Program-made: the position numbers and the translations under genes
Shown: positions 19,970-31,176 of the stretch, in pieces
Numbering within the stretch: position 1 is the first letter of the stretch
Layout: the number at the start of each line of letters is the position of its first letter
DNA from: Henckelia pumila
Lineage: Eukaryota; Streptophyta; Magnoliopsida; Lamiales; Gesneriaceae
DNA length: 64,000 nt
NCBI RefSeq assembly: GCF_033568475.1
Contig: NC_133123.1
Location: 60,085,522 to 60,149,521, forward strand
Direction of reading: 5' to 3'
The notes under the pieces: generated by a model
Seen by the model: only the letters and a program-made list of their open reading frames with translations
Databases searched by the model: none
What the model was told of the DNA's origin: nothing

Positions 19970-21106
19970 TCATGCTTGTTGTCTCGGAGGCTGATTTGCA
20001 CTAGAGTTACCTCCCTGTCGGTTCTGCTGCTGAGGCTGGAAAGAGTGCACTGCAGAAGACTGCCTCTCAGGCTGAGCTGCAGGTCTAGACGAACTCCCAC
20101 TCTGAGCTCTATCTCTGTTACGTTGAGGGCACACCTTAGAGAAGTGTCCCGGTTGCTGACATGTGTTACAATTGCCGAAGACTCCCACACACTGATCCGG
20201 TGAGTGTGTTCCTCCACACTTGCTGCAGTACAAGGATGATGACCCAGAACTCGGTCCTGAACCGAATTGCTTCGAACCACTGGAACTGGACGAACTGTTT
20301 CCTTGCCTCTTGAACTGTTTACCTCTTGCTTTGTACTGATCCTTTCTGTTTCCCCCACTTCTACCACCTTCATACCTCTGCTGCTGGTTCTGATGTTGAG
20401 GTGGCTGATTCTGGTACTGAGATGGTTGGTTTTGATACTGCCTCTGCTGCTGAGGTGCCCCCTGATTACCTCTTTGCCTCCACAAGCCTGCTTCTGCTCC
20501 CTTTGCGTAATTCATGGCATCCGCAAAGTTGCTAGGCCTGTTGGTGTTAACCAACGTGAAGACATCGGGGTTCAACCCGTTGATGAACTGATCTGCCTTA
20601 GCTTCTTCATCTCCGGCAATTAGCGGTGCAAAACGCAACAGACTATCGAACTTAGCCACGTAATCTTCAATGTTCAGATTCCCTTGCTTCAGATTTGCAA
20701 ACTCTGCTCCCTTATCCTTACGATACGAGATAGGGAAAAACCGCTTATAAAACTCAGATTTAAAAAGAGTCCAAGTAACCTCTGTACCTCTACTCTCAAA
20801 TGCTTTCTTTGTCATGATCCACCAGCTCTTAGCACCACCACGCAGCTGATGAATTACTAACCTGATTCGGCGGTCATCTGTGTAGTCAATGGAATCAAAC
20901 AACTGATCCATATCATCCATCCAACTCTCACAGTCAACTGGATTTTCTGAACCCATCAACAACGGCGGATTGAACGACTGAAACCTCTTCAGCAAGGTTT
21001 CCATAGGAGTCGCTGAAGCATCCAACTGATCAACCTCAGTGCTAGCTTGCTCAGTCGCAGGGATAACTGGCGGTGTGTTTCTGTTTATCACTCGACGAGG
21101 ACCCAT
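19970..21106 (-). CDS. Gag of gypsy C2
   Basis: The 378-residue capsid-type protein starts at the ATG at 21106, about 300 bp after the primer binding site. The gag domain spans about residues 50-220: WMDDMDQLFDS, GGAKSWWIMTK, SEFYKRFFP and LKQGNLNIEDYVAKFDSL. A Gln/Ser-rich linker follows, then two zinc-binding motifs (CSKCGGTHSPDQC and CNTCQQPGHFSKVC). It ends in a TGA, after which VFALTEDQ continues in the same frame. Related elements read this as continuous protein (inference), so the TGA may be a CGA-to-TGA mutation or a site for readthrough. Confidence 0.95.
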   Translation of the reverse strand: MGPRRVINRNTPPVIPATEQASTEVDQLDASATPMETLLKRFQSFNPPLLMGSENPVDCESWMDDMDQLFDSIDYTDDRRIRLVIHQLRGGAKSWWIMTKKAFESRGTEVTWTLFKSEFYKRFFPISYRKDKGAEFANLKQGNLNIEDYVAKFDSLLRFAPLIAGDEEAKADQFINGLNPDVFTLVNTNRPSNFADAMNYAKGAEAGLWRQRGNQGAPQQQRQYQNQPSQYQNQPPQHQNQQQRYEGGRSGGNRKDQYKARGKQFKRQGNSSSSSSGSKQFGSGPSSGSSSLYCSKCGGTHSPDQCVGVFGNCNTCQQPGHFSKVCPQRNRDRAQSGSSSRPAAQPERQSSAVHSFQPQQQNRQGGNSSANQPPRQQA

Positions 21107-21390
21107 CTGATAATCAAAGGTTAGGACACGAGATATCTCAATCGCTAAAATCAGTGCCCTTACAACCGCTTGGAATACCGGATACCAGTCGATAACAGAA
21201 ACAGTTATATTTCAAGTAGATCATGCTTTATAAATTAAATCACATAATCATGTAATTCAATAATTCTCAATGATAAAGCATGCTCGCATGGAATTAAGTA
21301 CATAGTGAAAATAATTCAAACACATGCGAGGAGCCAATACACGCAGACTCGATCTACCCGCTCACTCTAGTTCGACCAAGAATCTTAACT

Positions 21391-21401
21391 CTCTGATACC
21401 A
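21391..21401 (-). other. Primer binding site of gypsy C2 (initiator Met tRNA)
   Basis: The reverse complement reads TGGTATCAGAG, matching the 3' end of plant initiator methionine tRNA, five bases (TTAAG) after the 5' LTR. Confidence 0.9.
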
Positions 21402-21406
21402 CTTAA

Positions 21407-23237
21407 TGTGAGACCTCGGTTCTAAACATCTAATTAAGGAGTAAACAATAATTAAGCATACAAGATTCAAGAACTAAAAGCAAAGCCAAAACAAAAGAAA
21501 ATTTTTTTTTTTAAAGGGGCCGCGCTCGGGCGGCCATAAACTGCCGCTCGAGGAAGTTCTAGAGTTGATCAAATGTCCAAAAGGCTAGAACATGCAACGA
21601 TCATATCTCGACAAGGCTATTACAATACGAATACAAACATAAGAAGTTCAAATTCTAACATGTTACTATCTAAACTAGATGAACATGCTGACACGACTTC
21701 TAAACCGAGTCTCACTACTAGCTCTCCCTCTTGAAGCTAACCATGCCTCTTCTGACTTGGTCCTTCCCCACCTGTTGCCAAGTACACATACAAAACAAAG
21801 CAACAGCCGGAAAACCGGTGAGAATGATAATCCCAGTAAAAGCAACATATCAAAAATGGATATACAACATGCTATCAAAAAAACATATTCAAGTCGAAGC
21901 TAAAGATATGCATGTCTTTAAAACCAGGATATCGATTCTGATAAACAAGGGAGTGCTGCTCTGCTTTTGGGATCCCGAGGATGAGATCACGTAACGACTC
22001 ACCGACTCTCCCAATCGAGGTGGTGTCACGTATCCCACTCCTCTAGACTTTGAGCAACCATAATGAGTATGCTAGCACTAGGCGAAATACTACAACCTAG
22101 GCCACTCAATCATAGTTCCCAAATGTCTAAACAAAAAGGGCGGTTCTGCCCGCTGAAAACAAGATTGGCTCAAGATGAATGCATAACAGAAACATAAAAC
22201 ATAAGCCATTTAACAAAAGCCAAAACAATCAAACAAAACATAAGTTCCTCATGCTAGAACAAGTGTAGATGCAAGTACGTGATTTCAAAAGGGAAAACTC
22301 GAGAACCACAGTCCCGAGTATGCTATCCCGCTACAATGACTGCTTTTACCTTTCAATGCAGTAGCTTCCAACTCTGGATACGCTACAAAAGAGACTGTAT
22401 CAACAACTATACAATCTAACAACAACAAGGCAACGGTTCAAGGAATGCTCTATACCGTTCTTTGCTCAAATCTCGGAAACGATCAAACAGCTGCTAACTC
22501 TTGGCTTGAAAACTCCAAACGAATCTGTTCAGATACAAGAGATGATTGATCAATAACCACGATCAACTTACAAGCCAAGTTCATAACTCAAAAACGGTTC
22601 GAAATCTCCAAAACTCAAACCGACGGCATAACGGCTATAACTTGAACAAACCGGCAACGCAGACAACAGTTCAATACCGATAACAACTCAATTCAATGCT
22701 AATACAACAACAACAAGACAAACCCAAAAATCTCAAAACCATGATTTTCGAAAATGGCTTCCAAAAATCATAACAATTCCGAACGTCGCTCTATTTCAAA
22801 ACCGACAGATAATAAACGATCAGAACTCTGTCAAGAACAACATACTCGAATCTAGAACGATTCTAACAACATCCAAAAACTAGAATGTATCGGATCGAAG
22901 AAGAACTTACGATATAACAGAGCTCTCACTACAGTGATCGATAATCTGCCTTCAGAAATAAATTCCAACGGCCGGATCGAGCTCGGACTGAAATCTAGGA
23001 GCTTGGGAGAAAGCTTGGGGCGTTTCAATGGCGTCTCTCGGTTGAGAGGAGGAGGAGGATGACTTTGGAAAACAATTTCAAGTGTAGATAATATATAAAA
23101 ATCAATATTTGCGTTTTAGTCCCTGAAATTTCCAAAATTTGCAAAAAGGACCCTGATCAAAATCAAACCGGCTTGAGAACTCTGTAATCTCTGATTAACT
23201 CAAATAAACTCATTTAAGATAAAAACGGGGCGTTACA
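21407..23237 (-). repeat. 5' LTR of gypsy C2 (1831 bp)
   Basis: It pairs with the copy at 14432-16444. The sequence between the stem word CCGCTCGAG and GAAGTTCTAGAG is missing here (about 182 bp), so only the first GC-rich hairpin is partly left. The loss begins inside the hairpin. LTR ORFs at 21675-21994 are shared with the other LTR and are not genes. Confidence 0.95.
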
Positions 23238-23242
23238 GATGG

Positions 23243-23869
23243 AAGGGACGAAAGATGAGAAGAGTAGGAAAGAAATAACGAGGAAAGCCCAAGCAAAGCC
23301 CAATTAAATGGAAACGTCTAGCCCGCGCCAAAGCTAGTAAAAAAGCTCTGAACACTTTTGAAAATACCACGAGTCTGTGTGTTAAATGAATAGCTTCGAA
23401 ATCTGCTGGGGAGATCTTCATGACAGTATTATATGGGGTAAAAAAAAAAGGTGGTTGAGGCTCTTTAGATGGGATCACAAGTTCTCTAACGGCGGAGGTT
23501 GCTCAGCAACCTCGCCAATCATTATGAGTAGTGTAGTTTGGAATGTTCGGAGGCTTGGGAACCAACGGGATTTTCGAGAGTTAAATCGGCTTATTGTAGA
23601 AAAAAAACCCTCTCTCTTATTCTTGAGTGAGATGCGCAAGAGAGAGATTAATAATTCACAGTGGTCGAGGTTAATTGGTTTCAAGGGTTGTTTTTTTGTG
23701 GATAGTAGGGGAAGTAGCGGAGGGTTATATATTTGTTGGAAAGATCCGATGGATGTTGCGATTAAGTCTTATTCTCAAGACCATATTGACAGTCTAGTGA
23801 AGCAGGAGGGGAAGATTTGGAGATTTACTGGGTTCTTTGAACATCCATGTACAAACCAACAACATCAGT
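23243..23869 (+). pseudogene. LINE ORF1 end and ORF2 endonuclease start (piece 3 of 3)
   Basis: The LINE resumes after the C2 insertion. Degenerate ORF1 tail sequence is followed by ORF2 at the ATG at 23524: MSSVVWNVRRLGNQRDFREL, then KPSLLFLSEMRK and GSSGGLYICWK. This is the N-terminus of the apurinic-type endonuclease of plant LINEs, with the Asn of WNxRG/R and the catalytic Glu of the SEMR segment. ORF2 would also encode reverse transcriptase, but it is cut at 23869 by gypsy A1 and the rest is not in the window. Confidence 0.85.
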
Positions 23870-25219
23870 TGTAGTGGCCCGTACCCGAAATCAGTGATTA
23901 AGTGTTAATAAATTCATTAATCCTACTAGTTAAGAGTAAACATGATTAAGGGAACTCTTAATGGGTTAACGGAGTCCGGAATTGGATTCAGAACACTTGA
24001 AAATGGTTTGAGGGTCATCGAGTTCGGAGGCTCCGAAGTCAAGTGTTCGGACGGTCCAAAGTCAGGGTTCGGACGATCCGAAGAGTGGTTCGGACGCTCC
24101 GAACGTGCTGCCGACAGTCGTCATGGATGACATCATCATGCTGACGTAAGCAATGACGTAATATCGGGTTCGAACGACCCGAAAACCAGTTCGGACGATC
24201 CGAACTCTGTCTATAAATAGGGGTGCCGAGCTCATTTTTGAGTGCACCGATCCCTCTCTTCTCTCTCAATTTCTTAGCCTTCTATCTCAGATCTAGGGAA
24301 TTCTAGGCGTCCCGTGGGGAATCCGGAAGTGGCATAATGATCCAAGCGTCGTAGCGGAGCTGTGGCCTAGTTTTGAGGCACTCGACAGCAAAGGGCTAAC
24401 GACGGATGAAGGTATAGCTTTTGCTTCCTATAAATATTTAGGAGTATGCAATAGCTTAGTTAAGGCTTTTAGAGCACTTTAATGATAGTAGTATCATTTG
24501 GCAGTGTAGAGCAGACTATAGGCGTGGACCTAGAGTTGGTAGAGCTTGCACTGATTTGAGGTACGAAAGTACTGTTCGAGATATCCTGACTGAGTATGCA
24601 TGTATTATGTGACTGCATGGTTTATATGTCATTGATTTATGCTGCATTCATTTGCATACTGAGCTATCTCCTTCGAGATGTCTGTTAGTAGGGTTTTTCC
24701 CTATCCTATTAGTGGTCGAACTTCCATCGATTTGGGTCCGGAATATCCACTGGTATTATGGTATGGGAGCCACATCCTGAAGCGATGGCACAACGTGCTA
24801 CATACCAGGGCCCGGTCTGTCTCTGTTATCTGATCCTTGACCTCGAGTTTATAGGGAGTTCACTTTGCATGCATGTATACTCATACTCTCGTACTGAGCA
24901 TTTTATGCTCACGTCTCGTACTCTGTATTTCTGGACACCCTATTCCATGGGGCAGATTTGCGATTGGACGAGGCGGGTGGTTCCAAGAGGGGCTAGGCAG
25001 TGGTTGGCCAGCTGGAGCTTCGTCTAGGTTTATTTCTGTTGTTTTGTGTTGATACAGCTTTCGATTTTGTTGTATAATCTATTTTGGATATTTACAGATT
25101 CCTTGCCTTGGGATTGTAATTTTAGTAATGTTTCCGCAGTTTTATTCTGATATCCGTTTATTTAAGTTAATTGCATGCCTAAGTTCTGTTAGTAGGTGAT
25201 CCAGGTAAGGGTCACTACA
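23870..25219 (+). repeat. 5' LTR of gypsy A1 (1350 bp)
   Basis: Starts TGTAGTGGCCCG and ends AGGGTCACTACA. It contains a palindrome array and a TATA box that together mark the U3 promoter. The ORF 24758-25027 within it is fortuitous. Confidence 0.9.
24022..24219 (+). promoter_or_regulatory. Palindrome array and TATA box in the A1 LTR
   Basis: Six copies of a 17-bp palindrome with consensus GTTCGGANNNTCCGAAC start at 24022, 24045, 24067, 24088, 24168 and 24189. The spacings are 23, 22, 21, 80 and 21 bp. The last copy ends 7 bp before TATAAATA (24212-24219). The outer copies 24088 and 24189 are perfect; others carry one to a few changes. The layout suggests dimeric factor binding on one face of the helix (inference). 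Confidence 0.75.
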
Positions 25220-25223
25220 TTTA

Positions 25224-25235
25224 TGGTATCAGATC
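25224..25235 (+). other. Primer binding site of gypsy A1
   Basis: TGGTATCAGATC, one change from the initiator-Met tRNA match TGGTATCAGAGC found in A2 and B. Confidence 0.85.
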
Positions 25236-25296
25236 ATGCAAAGTATTCTTGAGATTTAGAATCTACATAAAGATAACCGTTAGGTTAATTTTGTAG

Positions 25297-28200
25297 ATGG
25301 CAGATCGTGACGACCAGAGTTCTCATGGTAGTATTGGTGGGCGTTGGGGTGATGCCGACCGGGAGCCTCGTCGGGAACGCCGCCATCGTCATCGAGATGA
25401 GGACCATTTCAGTATACCTCGATTCTTGCAGACAGGGCCTAAGCCCTTGGTTGAAGGTGAGTCTCCGGAGGATGCGGAGAACTGGTTAGACCGCATGGAG
25501 ATGACTTTTCAGACTTTCCAATGCACCGAGGAGCAGAAGATGGAGACTCTTGGTTATCTTCTGGATGGACGTGCGCGCAGGTGGTGGAGGTTCACTTCTG
25601 CACCTTTTGTTGCGGCGAGAGGATTGGCCACCTGGGCCGAGTTCCGCACAGCTTTTCAGAAGCTGTATTTTCCTCCTGCACTCCGTCAGTCGAAGGCAGG
25701 CGAGCTACTGAGTCTGCGACAGGGAGCCATGTCTATTAGTGAGTATCAGCAGAAGTTCTTTGATCTGCTATCTTATTGCCCCGAGATTGCTGACAGCTCT
25801 GGGATGAAGTATAATCTGTTCCTTCAGGGCCTTAACCCTGAGATCCATGAACGTGTGGCGGTTGGCGACGACATGTCCTACGAGGGTTTGGTGAGCCATT
25901 GTCACGAGGCGGAGGACATCATTCGGCGGAATAGGTCTTTTTCTCAGTCGAGACCTGCTAGTTCTTTGGGTCCCCGTGCCCAATATTTCAAGAAGTCTGG
26001 ATCTACTTCTTCCTCTGGTTCTGGAGGTGTTGTCCGTTTTGCTAAGAAGGACAAGTGTGATCATTTTGGGAAGAACCATCCGACCGACCGTTGCCGTAGA
26101 GCTTCTGGAGCTTGTTTCCGTTGTGGAGAGACTGGTCATATCTGGAGGGATTGTCCACTATCTTGGGGAGGAGGTTCTGGTTCTGGTTCAGGATCTGGTT
26201 CTCAGGCTACCGTTCAGCAGAGGACGCAAGGACAGCCTGCTGGGAGTTCTCATTTGAGGCCACGAGCTTCTGGCCAGGTGTTTGCCCTGAGACATGATCA
26301 GGCAGTGGAGGAGAATGAGAAAGTCATCGCAGGTACATTTCTGCTTTATGGTATACCTGCTCTTGTACTTATTGACACTGGTGCATCTCATTCCTTCATT
26401 TCTGCACGTTTTGTTAAGAGGCATAAGTTACCATGCATTGTACTAGATGTAGTGATGTCTGTTTTTACCCCGACGGGCCAATCTGTTTTGGCTAAGCATC
26501 TAGTGATGGGTTTCCCTTTAGAGTTCGAGGGTAACATTTTGATTGCGAATCTCATGGTCCTGGCGATGGACGACTTTGATTGCATTCTGGGAATAGATAT
26601 GTTGACTACCTATCGAGCTTCAGTGGACTGCTATCAGAGATTAGTGCGCTTTCATCCGAAAGGGAGTGAGAGCTGATTTTTCTATGGTGAGGGAGCGCGA
26701 CCCCCGATGCCTTAGGTATCAGCCTTGAGAGCCTGTCGAGCTCTAGAGTCTGGCGGGGAAGGCTACCTTATCTATGCAGTTGATTTGTCCGCTGAGAGCA
26801 TTGGGATAGAGAGTATTCCTGTTGTAGATGAATTTTCAGATGTATTTTCTGATGAGATTCCGGGTTTTCCTCCTGTTAGGGAAGTCGAGTTTGGCATAGA
26901 GTTGATGCCGGGTACTTCACTTATTTCTCGATCACCGTATCGTCTGGCTCCGTCAGAGATGCGTGAGTTGAAGAATCAGTTATAGGATCTTTTGGACAAG
27001 GGGTACATTCGTCCTAGTGTATGTCCTTGGGGAGCTCCTGTTCTCTTCGTGAAGAAGAAGGATGGGTCGATGCGGCTGTGCATTGACTATCGGCAGCTGA
27101 ATCGAGTCACTGTAAAGAACAAGTATCTGTTGCCTCGTATTGATGACTTGTTTGATCAGCTGCAGGGCACTTCAGTTTACTCCAAGATCGACTTGAGATC
27201 TGGGTATCATCAGTTGAGAGTCCGTGATCAGGACGTAGCCAAGACTACATTCCGTACTCGCTATGGGCATTACGAGTTTCTAGTGATGCCATTTGGTTTG
27301 ACTAATGCGCCGGCTATATTCATGAACCTGATGAACCTTGTCTTCAGGGAGTATTTGGACATGTTTGTCGTGGTCTTCATTGACGACATCTTAGTGTATT
27401 CGCGTAATACGGAAGAGCATGTTTCTCACTTGCGGTTGGTACTGCAGACTCTTCGGGATGAGCAGTTGTATGCCAAGCTGAGCAAGTGTGAGTTTTGGAT
27501 GGATCGAGTGGTCTTTCTTGGCCATATCATATCCATGGAGGGAATTTCTGTTGATCCCAGCAAGATTGAAGCTGTTCTTAATTGGTCGCGTCCGACGACA
27601 GTTGCTGAGATCCGTAGTTTTCTAGGTCTAGCAGGGTATTATCGTCGTTTCATCCTGAACTTCTCTCAACTAACTCGACCTTTGACGCAGCTTACCCGCA
27701 AGGGTGTGGATTTAGAGTGGTCCTCCGAGTGTGAGGAGAATTTTTGTGAGCTTCGACGGCGGTTGACTTCTGCGCCAGTGTTGGCATTACCGTCAGGATC
27801 TGGAGGGTATGTGGTGTACACTGATGCTTCTCTTCAGGGTTAGGTTGTGTCCTGACTCAGAATGGGCATGTGATTTCATACGCTTCTAGATAGCTGAAAC
27901 TTCACGAGGACAACTACCCAGTCCATGATATGGAGTTAGCAGCCATTGTGTTCGCTTTGAAGATCTGGCGTCATTATCTGTATGGCGATAAATTTGAGAT
28001 CTTCACCGACCATAAGAGTCTCAAGTATTTGTTCACTGAAGCAGAGTTGAACATGAGGCAGAGACGTTGGATGGACTTGCTTAAGGACTATGATTGCGAG
28101 ATTAAGTACCATCCGGGAGCTGCTAATCTCACCGCTGATGCTTTGAGTCGCAAAGTGCAACTATCCGCACTTCAGACTTGTTCGATGTCTAGTGCGATCA

Positions 28201-29416
28201 GTGACTGTTGTACATCGGGATATACCTTCAAGCATAAGAAAGGTATGCAGAGTATCCAGATGTTTGCGATATTATCTGAGCCAACTTTGGATTTGATTCG
28301 AGAAGCTCAGATGTCTGATTCAAAGACCCAGCGTTTAGCTCATCTAGCTAACGAGGGTAGCTCGTCTGGATTTCATTATCAGTCAGATGGCTTTCTGTGT
28401 TTGTCTGGTAGGCTTGTGATTCTGCAGGATGAAGAGTTGCGAGAGGAGATTTTGTCTCAGGCACATCGCACTAAGTTGAGTATTCATCCTGGGAGCAACA
28501 AGATGTACAAGGATCTACGTACTCGTTTCTGGTGGAAGGGAATGAAACGCAGTGTTTATAAGCTTGTTTCGAGATGTTTGGTGTGTCAACAGGTCAAGGC
28601 AGAGCACCGACGACCTGAAGGATTGCTTCACAGTCTGCCTATTCCTGAATGGAAATGGGAGATTATCACAATGGACTTTGTGACCCATTTGCCGTTATCC
28701 CCGAGGAACTGTGATGCTATTGGGTTGTGGTGGACCGACTCACCAAGTCAGCGCATTTCATTGCCTATAGCCGGGAGTACAATGTGAATCGTATGGCTCG
28801 GTTGTACATTCAGGAGATCGTTCGACTTCATGGAGTGCCTGTGAGCATTGTCAGCGATCGAGACCCTAGCTTTACTTCTAGATTCTGGGAGAGTGTCCAG
28901 CGTGCGATGGGTACTACTCTCAGTTTGAGTACTGCCTATCATCCGGAGACTGATGGTCAGTCAGAGCGCTCTATCCGTACTTTGGAGGATATGCTTAGAG
29001 CATGCGTCATGGATTTTGGTTCAGCCTGGCAGGATCATTTGCCATTGATCGAGTTCACATACAACAACAACTATCATACTAGTATTGGGATGGCACCTTT
29101 TGAGGCATTGTACGGGCGACGTTTTCGTACTCCACTCTTCTGGGAAGAAGTGGGGGAGAGACAGGTTGAGGGACCGGAGTTTATCCAGCAGGCGGTAGAC
29201 ATTGTTGATCAGATCAAGAAACGGATTAAGACTGCACAGGATCGTCAGGCCAGCTATGCTAACACTAAGCGTAGGCCTTTGCAGTTCGATGTCGGGGAGA
29301 AAGTGTTTTTGAGAGTGTCACCTTTCCGCAAGATTCTCAGATTTGGCCTTAAGGGCAAGTAGTCTCCCAGGTTTATCGGTCCGTTTGAGATCTTAGAGAG
29401 CATTGGCGATTTGGCT
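25297..29416 (+). pseudogene. Gag-pol of gypsy A1, degenerate
   Basis: The ATG at 25297 opens MADRDDQSSHGSIGGRWGD. A gag domain follows (AENWLDRMEMTFQ, GRARRWWRF, FRTAFQKLYFP), then the zinc motif CFRCGETGHIWRDC and the protease [11 protein letters not shown]. Reverse transcriptase keeps FIDDILVYS, and RNase H and integrase (His2-Cys2, SDRDPSF, GQSERSI) follow. Damage: stops at 26674, 26713, 26983 and 29360, frameshifts near 27840 and 28722, and a cut C-terminus, so the chromodomain and LTR are gone. It cannot produce a full polyprotein. Confidence 0.92.
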
Positions 29417-30823
29417 CCGCGATAGCCTCGCCCGATACATTCTCTTTCAACGAGAACAACACTATCAACCGATGAGCAAGATAGCCAAGGATGACAGTGA
29501 AGTCATCTTGCGTCTCAAACAATCTATAGATGTCACTAACACCTTCTTACGGGAATATCGGCTGAAGCACTCCATTCCTCACCCAACCGAAGAGTACCAG
29601 CGAATGTACCGTGAAGAATTTCAGGCGATGATTCCAATTTTGGTTTCTCACAATAACTCATAACCGCCTGACTTCATCTTCACCTCAGAGGAACAAGACT
29701 TCATTGCAGCACAAGAAAAATGTCCTTCGACATACTTTTCATTTGTTTCCACCTCTGAAGAACCAACGGCATCATGCACTGCTACTGCTTCAGATCCTCC
29801 ACTGATCCAACCAATTACATCTATTGCTGCTGATTCTCTTCTTGAGTTCCCACTTACTTTAGTATCAGATGTTTTGAAGTCCTTAACTGACTTGGATGAA
29901 GTTCAGCCCACATCTTCTCTTCATGAGATTCACTCTGCTGACTCCTCTCCTTAACCGACTACTGAAGAATCTCAGCCTACTAGTCCAGTCAGTCCAGTCG
30001 ATCAGGTGATTAGGATCGACGTATCCTCCTCATTGGATAACACAACCATAATGCCACCACTTGCTGAGCACACTACCTCATCCCCTGTTACGACTACTAC
30101 CGAAGATCAAGCAATCACGCTCAATGTTTCATGCAACGACTTTGAAAAAATTGCGTCAGCTTCGCTTGATGAACCTGAATCTTCAACTTATGCTCTGGAA
30201 CTTATCATAGACGAACTTCTCTCTACAACGCAGAGCCTTAGAAATCCCATCCAAGGGCAAGATGCTGGCATTGCAAGCTCTCGATCCGCAATTATGTCTT
30301 GTCTCAATAGCCTATCCTCTAAGATTGGCAGATGCGTCACTGAACTGAAAAACTACAAGGAACGCAATATTCGAGCCATGGATACTGTTGCCGAACAAGT
30401 GTCACAAAATGTTCGTCGCACAAATGAGCACACCTCGGCACAAATCTCAGTTCTTCAAGCTGACTTGACCACTCACATTGACTCCCGTATTGACTCCTTC
30501 CAAACCACCATCGTTGCACAACTTTGAGAGATCATCTCTCATCTAAACCGTGGTGATGTAAAAAAGGGGGAAGTATCCAGAAAATCAGTTGACACCGAAA
30601 GACAAAGTCAAGATGTCCCACAGCAAAGGAAATAATGATATCAGGTATATTTATCATATTTCATCAACGTAGGTGTAATAGGATTTTATTGCACTTTATC
30701 GAATGATTGCTTGTAACATGTTATGTATCAATGAAATTCATTTTCGCAATGAATTCATATCGTAAACTTTCTTCATAAATGATTTTTGGGGCCTAGGTTT
30801 TGTCATCACCAAAAAGGGAAAAT
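29417..30823 (+). pseudogene. Unassigned retroelement-associated ORF remnant with Ser/Thr-rich and coiled-coil segments
   Basis: Two open pieces in broken frames: 29403-29663, in which a helical Lys/Glu/Arg-rich stretch (MSKIAKDDSEVILRLKQSID and following) starts after the gypsy junction, and 30006-30527 (173 residues). The second is Ser/Thr/Pro-rich and then probably coiled coil (RAMDTVAEQVSQNVRR, LTTHIDSRIDSFQTTIV). Between them lies acidic, Ser/Thr-rich frame with stops. The tail is followed by GTCATCACC-AAAAAGGGAAAAT and a TGTTGAATCC boundary, which looks like a polypurine tract and LTR start. That would make it a 3'-terminal extra ORF of a copia-type (possibly SIRE-like) element. I do not recognise the protein and its function is unknown. 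Confidence 0.45.
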
Positions 30824-31176
30824 TGTTGAATCCTAACTTTTGGTGATAACAAAAAAATACTTCTTTGTTTTATTTCGGCCGCCGCTTACATGTAAAATAG
30901 GTGTTCAAGAGAAGTCTACCGACTCCAATATATCAGCTGACCAAGAGATATCAACTAGAATGAACAATATCAGCTGATCTTAACACGTCAACCGTTATCT
31001 GTTAATGGTTGACGTGTTAAGATCAGCTGATACTGTTCATTCTAGTTGATATCTCTTGGTCAGCTGATATATTGGAGTCGGTAAACTTCTCTTGAACACA
31101 TGTTTTACATGTAAGAGGCGGCCGAACTAAAACTACGAAGTATTGTTTTGTTATCACCAAAAGTTAGGATTCAACA
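30824..31176. repeat. 353-bp near-perfect palindrome
   Basis: Arms 30824-30993 and 31007-31176 (170 bp each) are complementary with about ten mismatches and exactly symmetric about position 31000; the 13-bp loop is GTTATCTGTTAAT. The arm starts with TGTTGAATCC, preceded by a purine-rich AAAAAGGGAAAA. It may be a fold-back element or two LTR starts joined head to head. No target-site duplication was found. Confidence 0.85.

Larger units (their letters stand above)
14432..23237 (-). mobile_element. Complete Ty3/gypsy chromovirus C2, 8806 bp
   Basis: Both LTRs, primer binding site, gag, protease, reverse transcriptase, RNase H, integrase, chromodomain-like tail and polypurine tract are present in order on the minus strand. 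A perfect 5-bp target-site duplication GATGG flanks it (14427-14431 and 23238-23242). The two LTRs differ at roughly 25 positions by eye over about 1.83 kb, plus one 182-bp length difference, so insertion is fairly recent. The coding region is one frame with only two stops. It sits inside LINE ORF1. Confidence 0.97.
23870..29416 (+). mobile_element. Ty3/gypsy element A1, 3' truncated
   Basis: It has a 5' LTR, primer binding site, gag and pol in order, but ends abruptly in the integrase C-terminus (GDLA) at about 29416 with no 3' LTR. Hence no target-site duplication can be checked; the left flank is TCAGT in the LINE endonuclease. The gag start and LTR style match element A2 at 52491-64000, so both belong to one family. 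Confidence 0.9.

Noticed and set aside
24022..24205. Regular palindromes with spacers resembling a CRISPR array
   Set aside because: Spacing is too short and spacers are not unique inserts; the context is a plant LTR with a TATA box and no cas genes.
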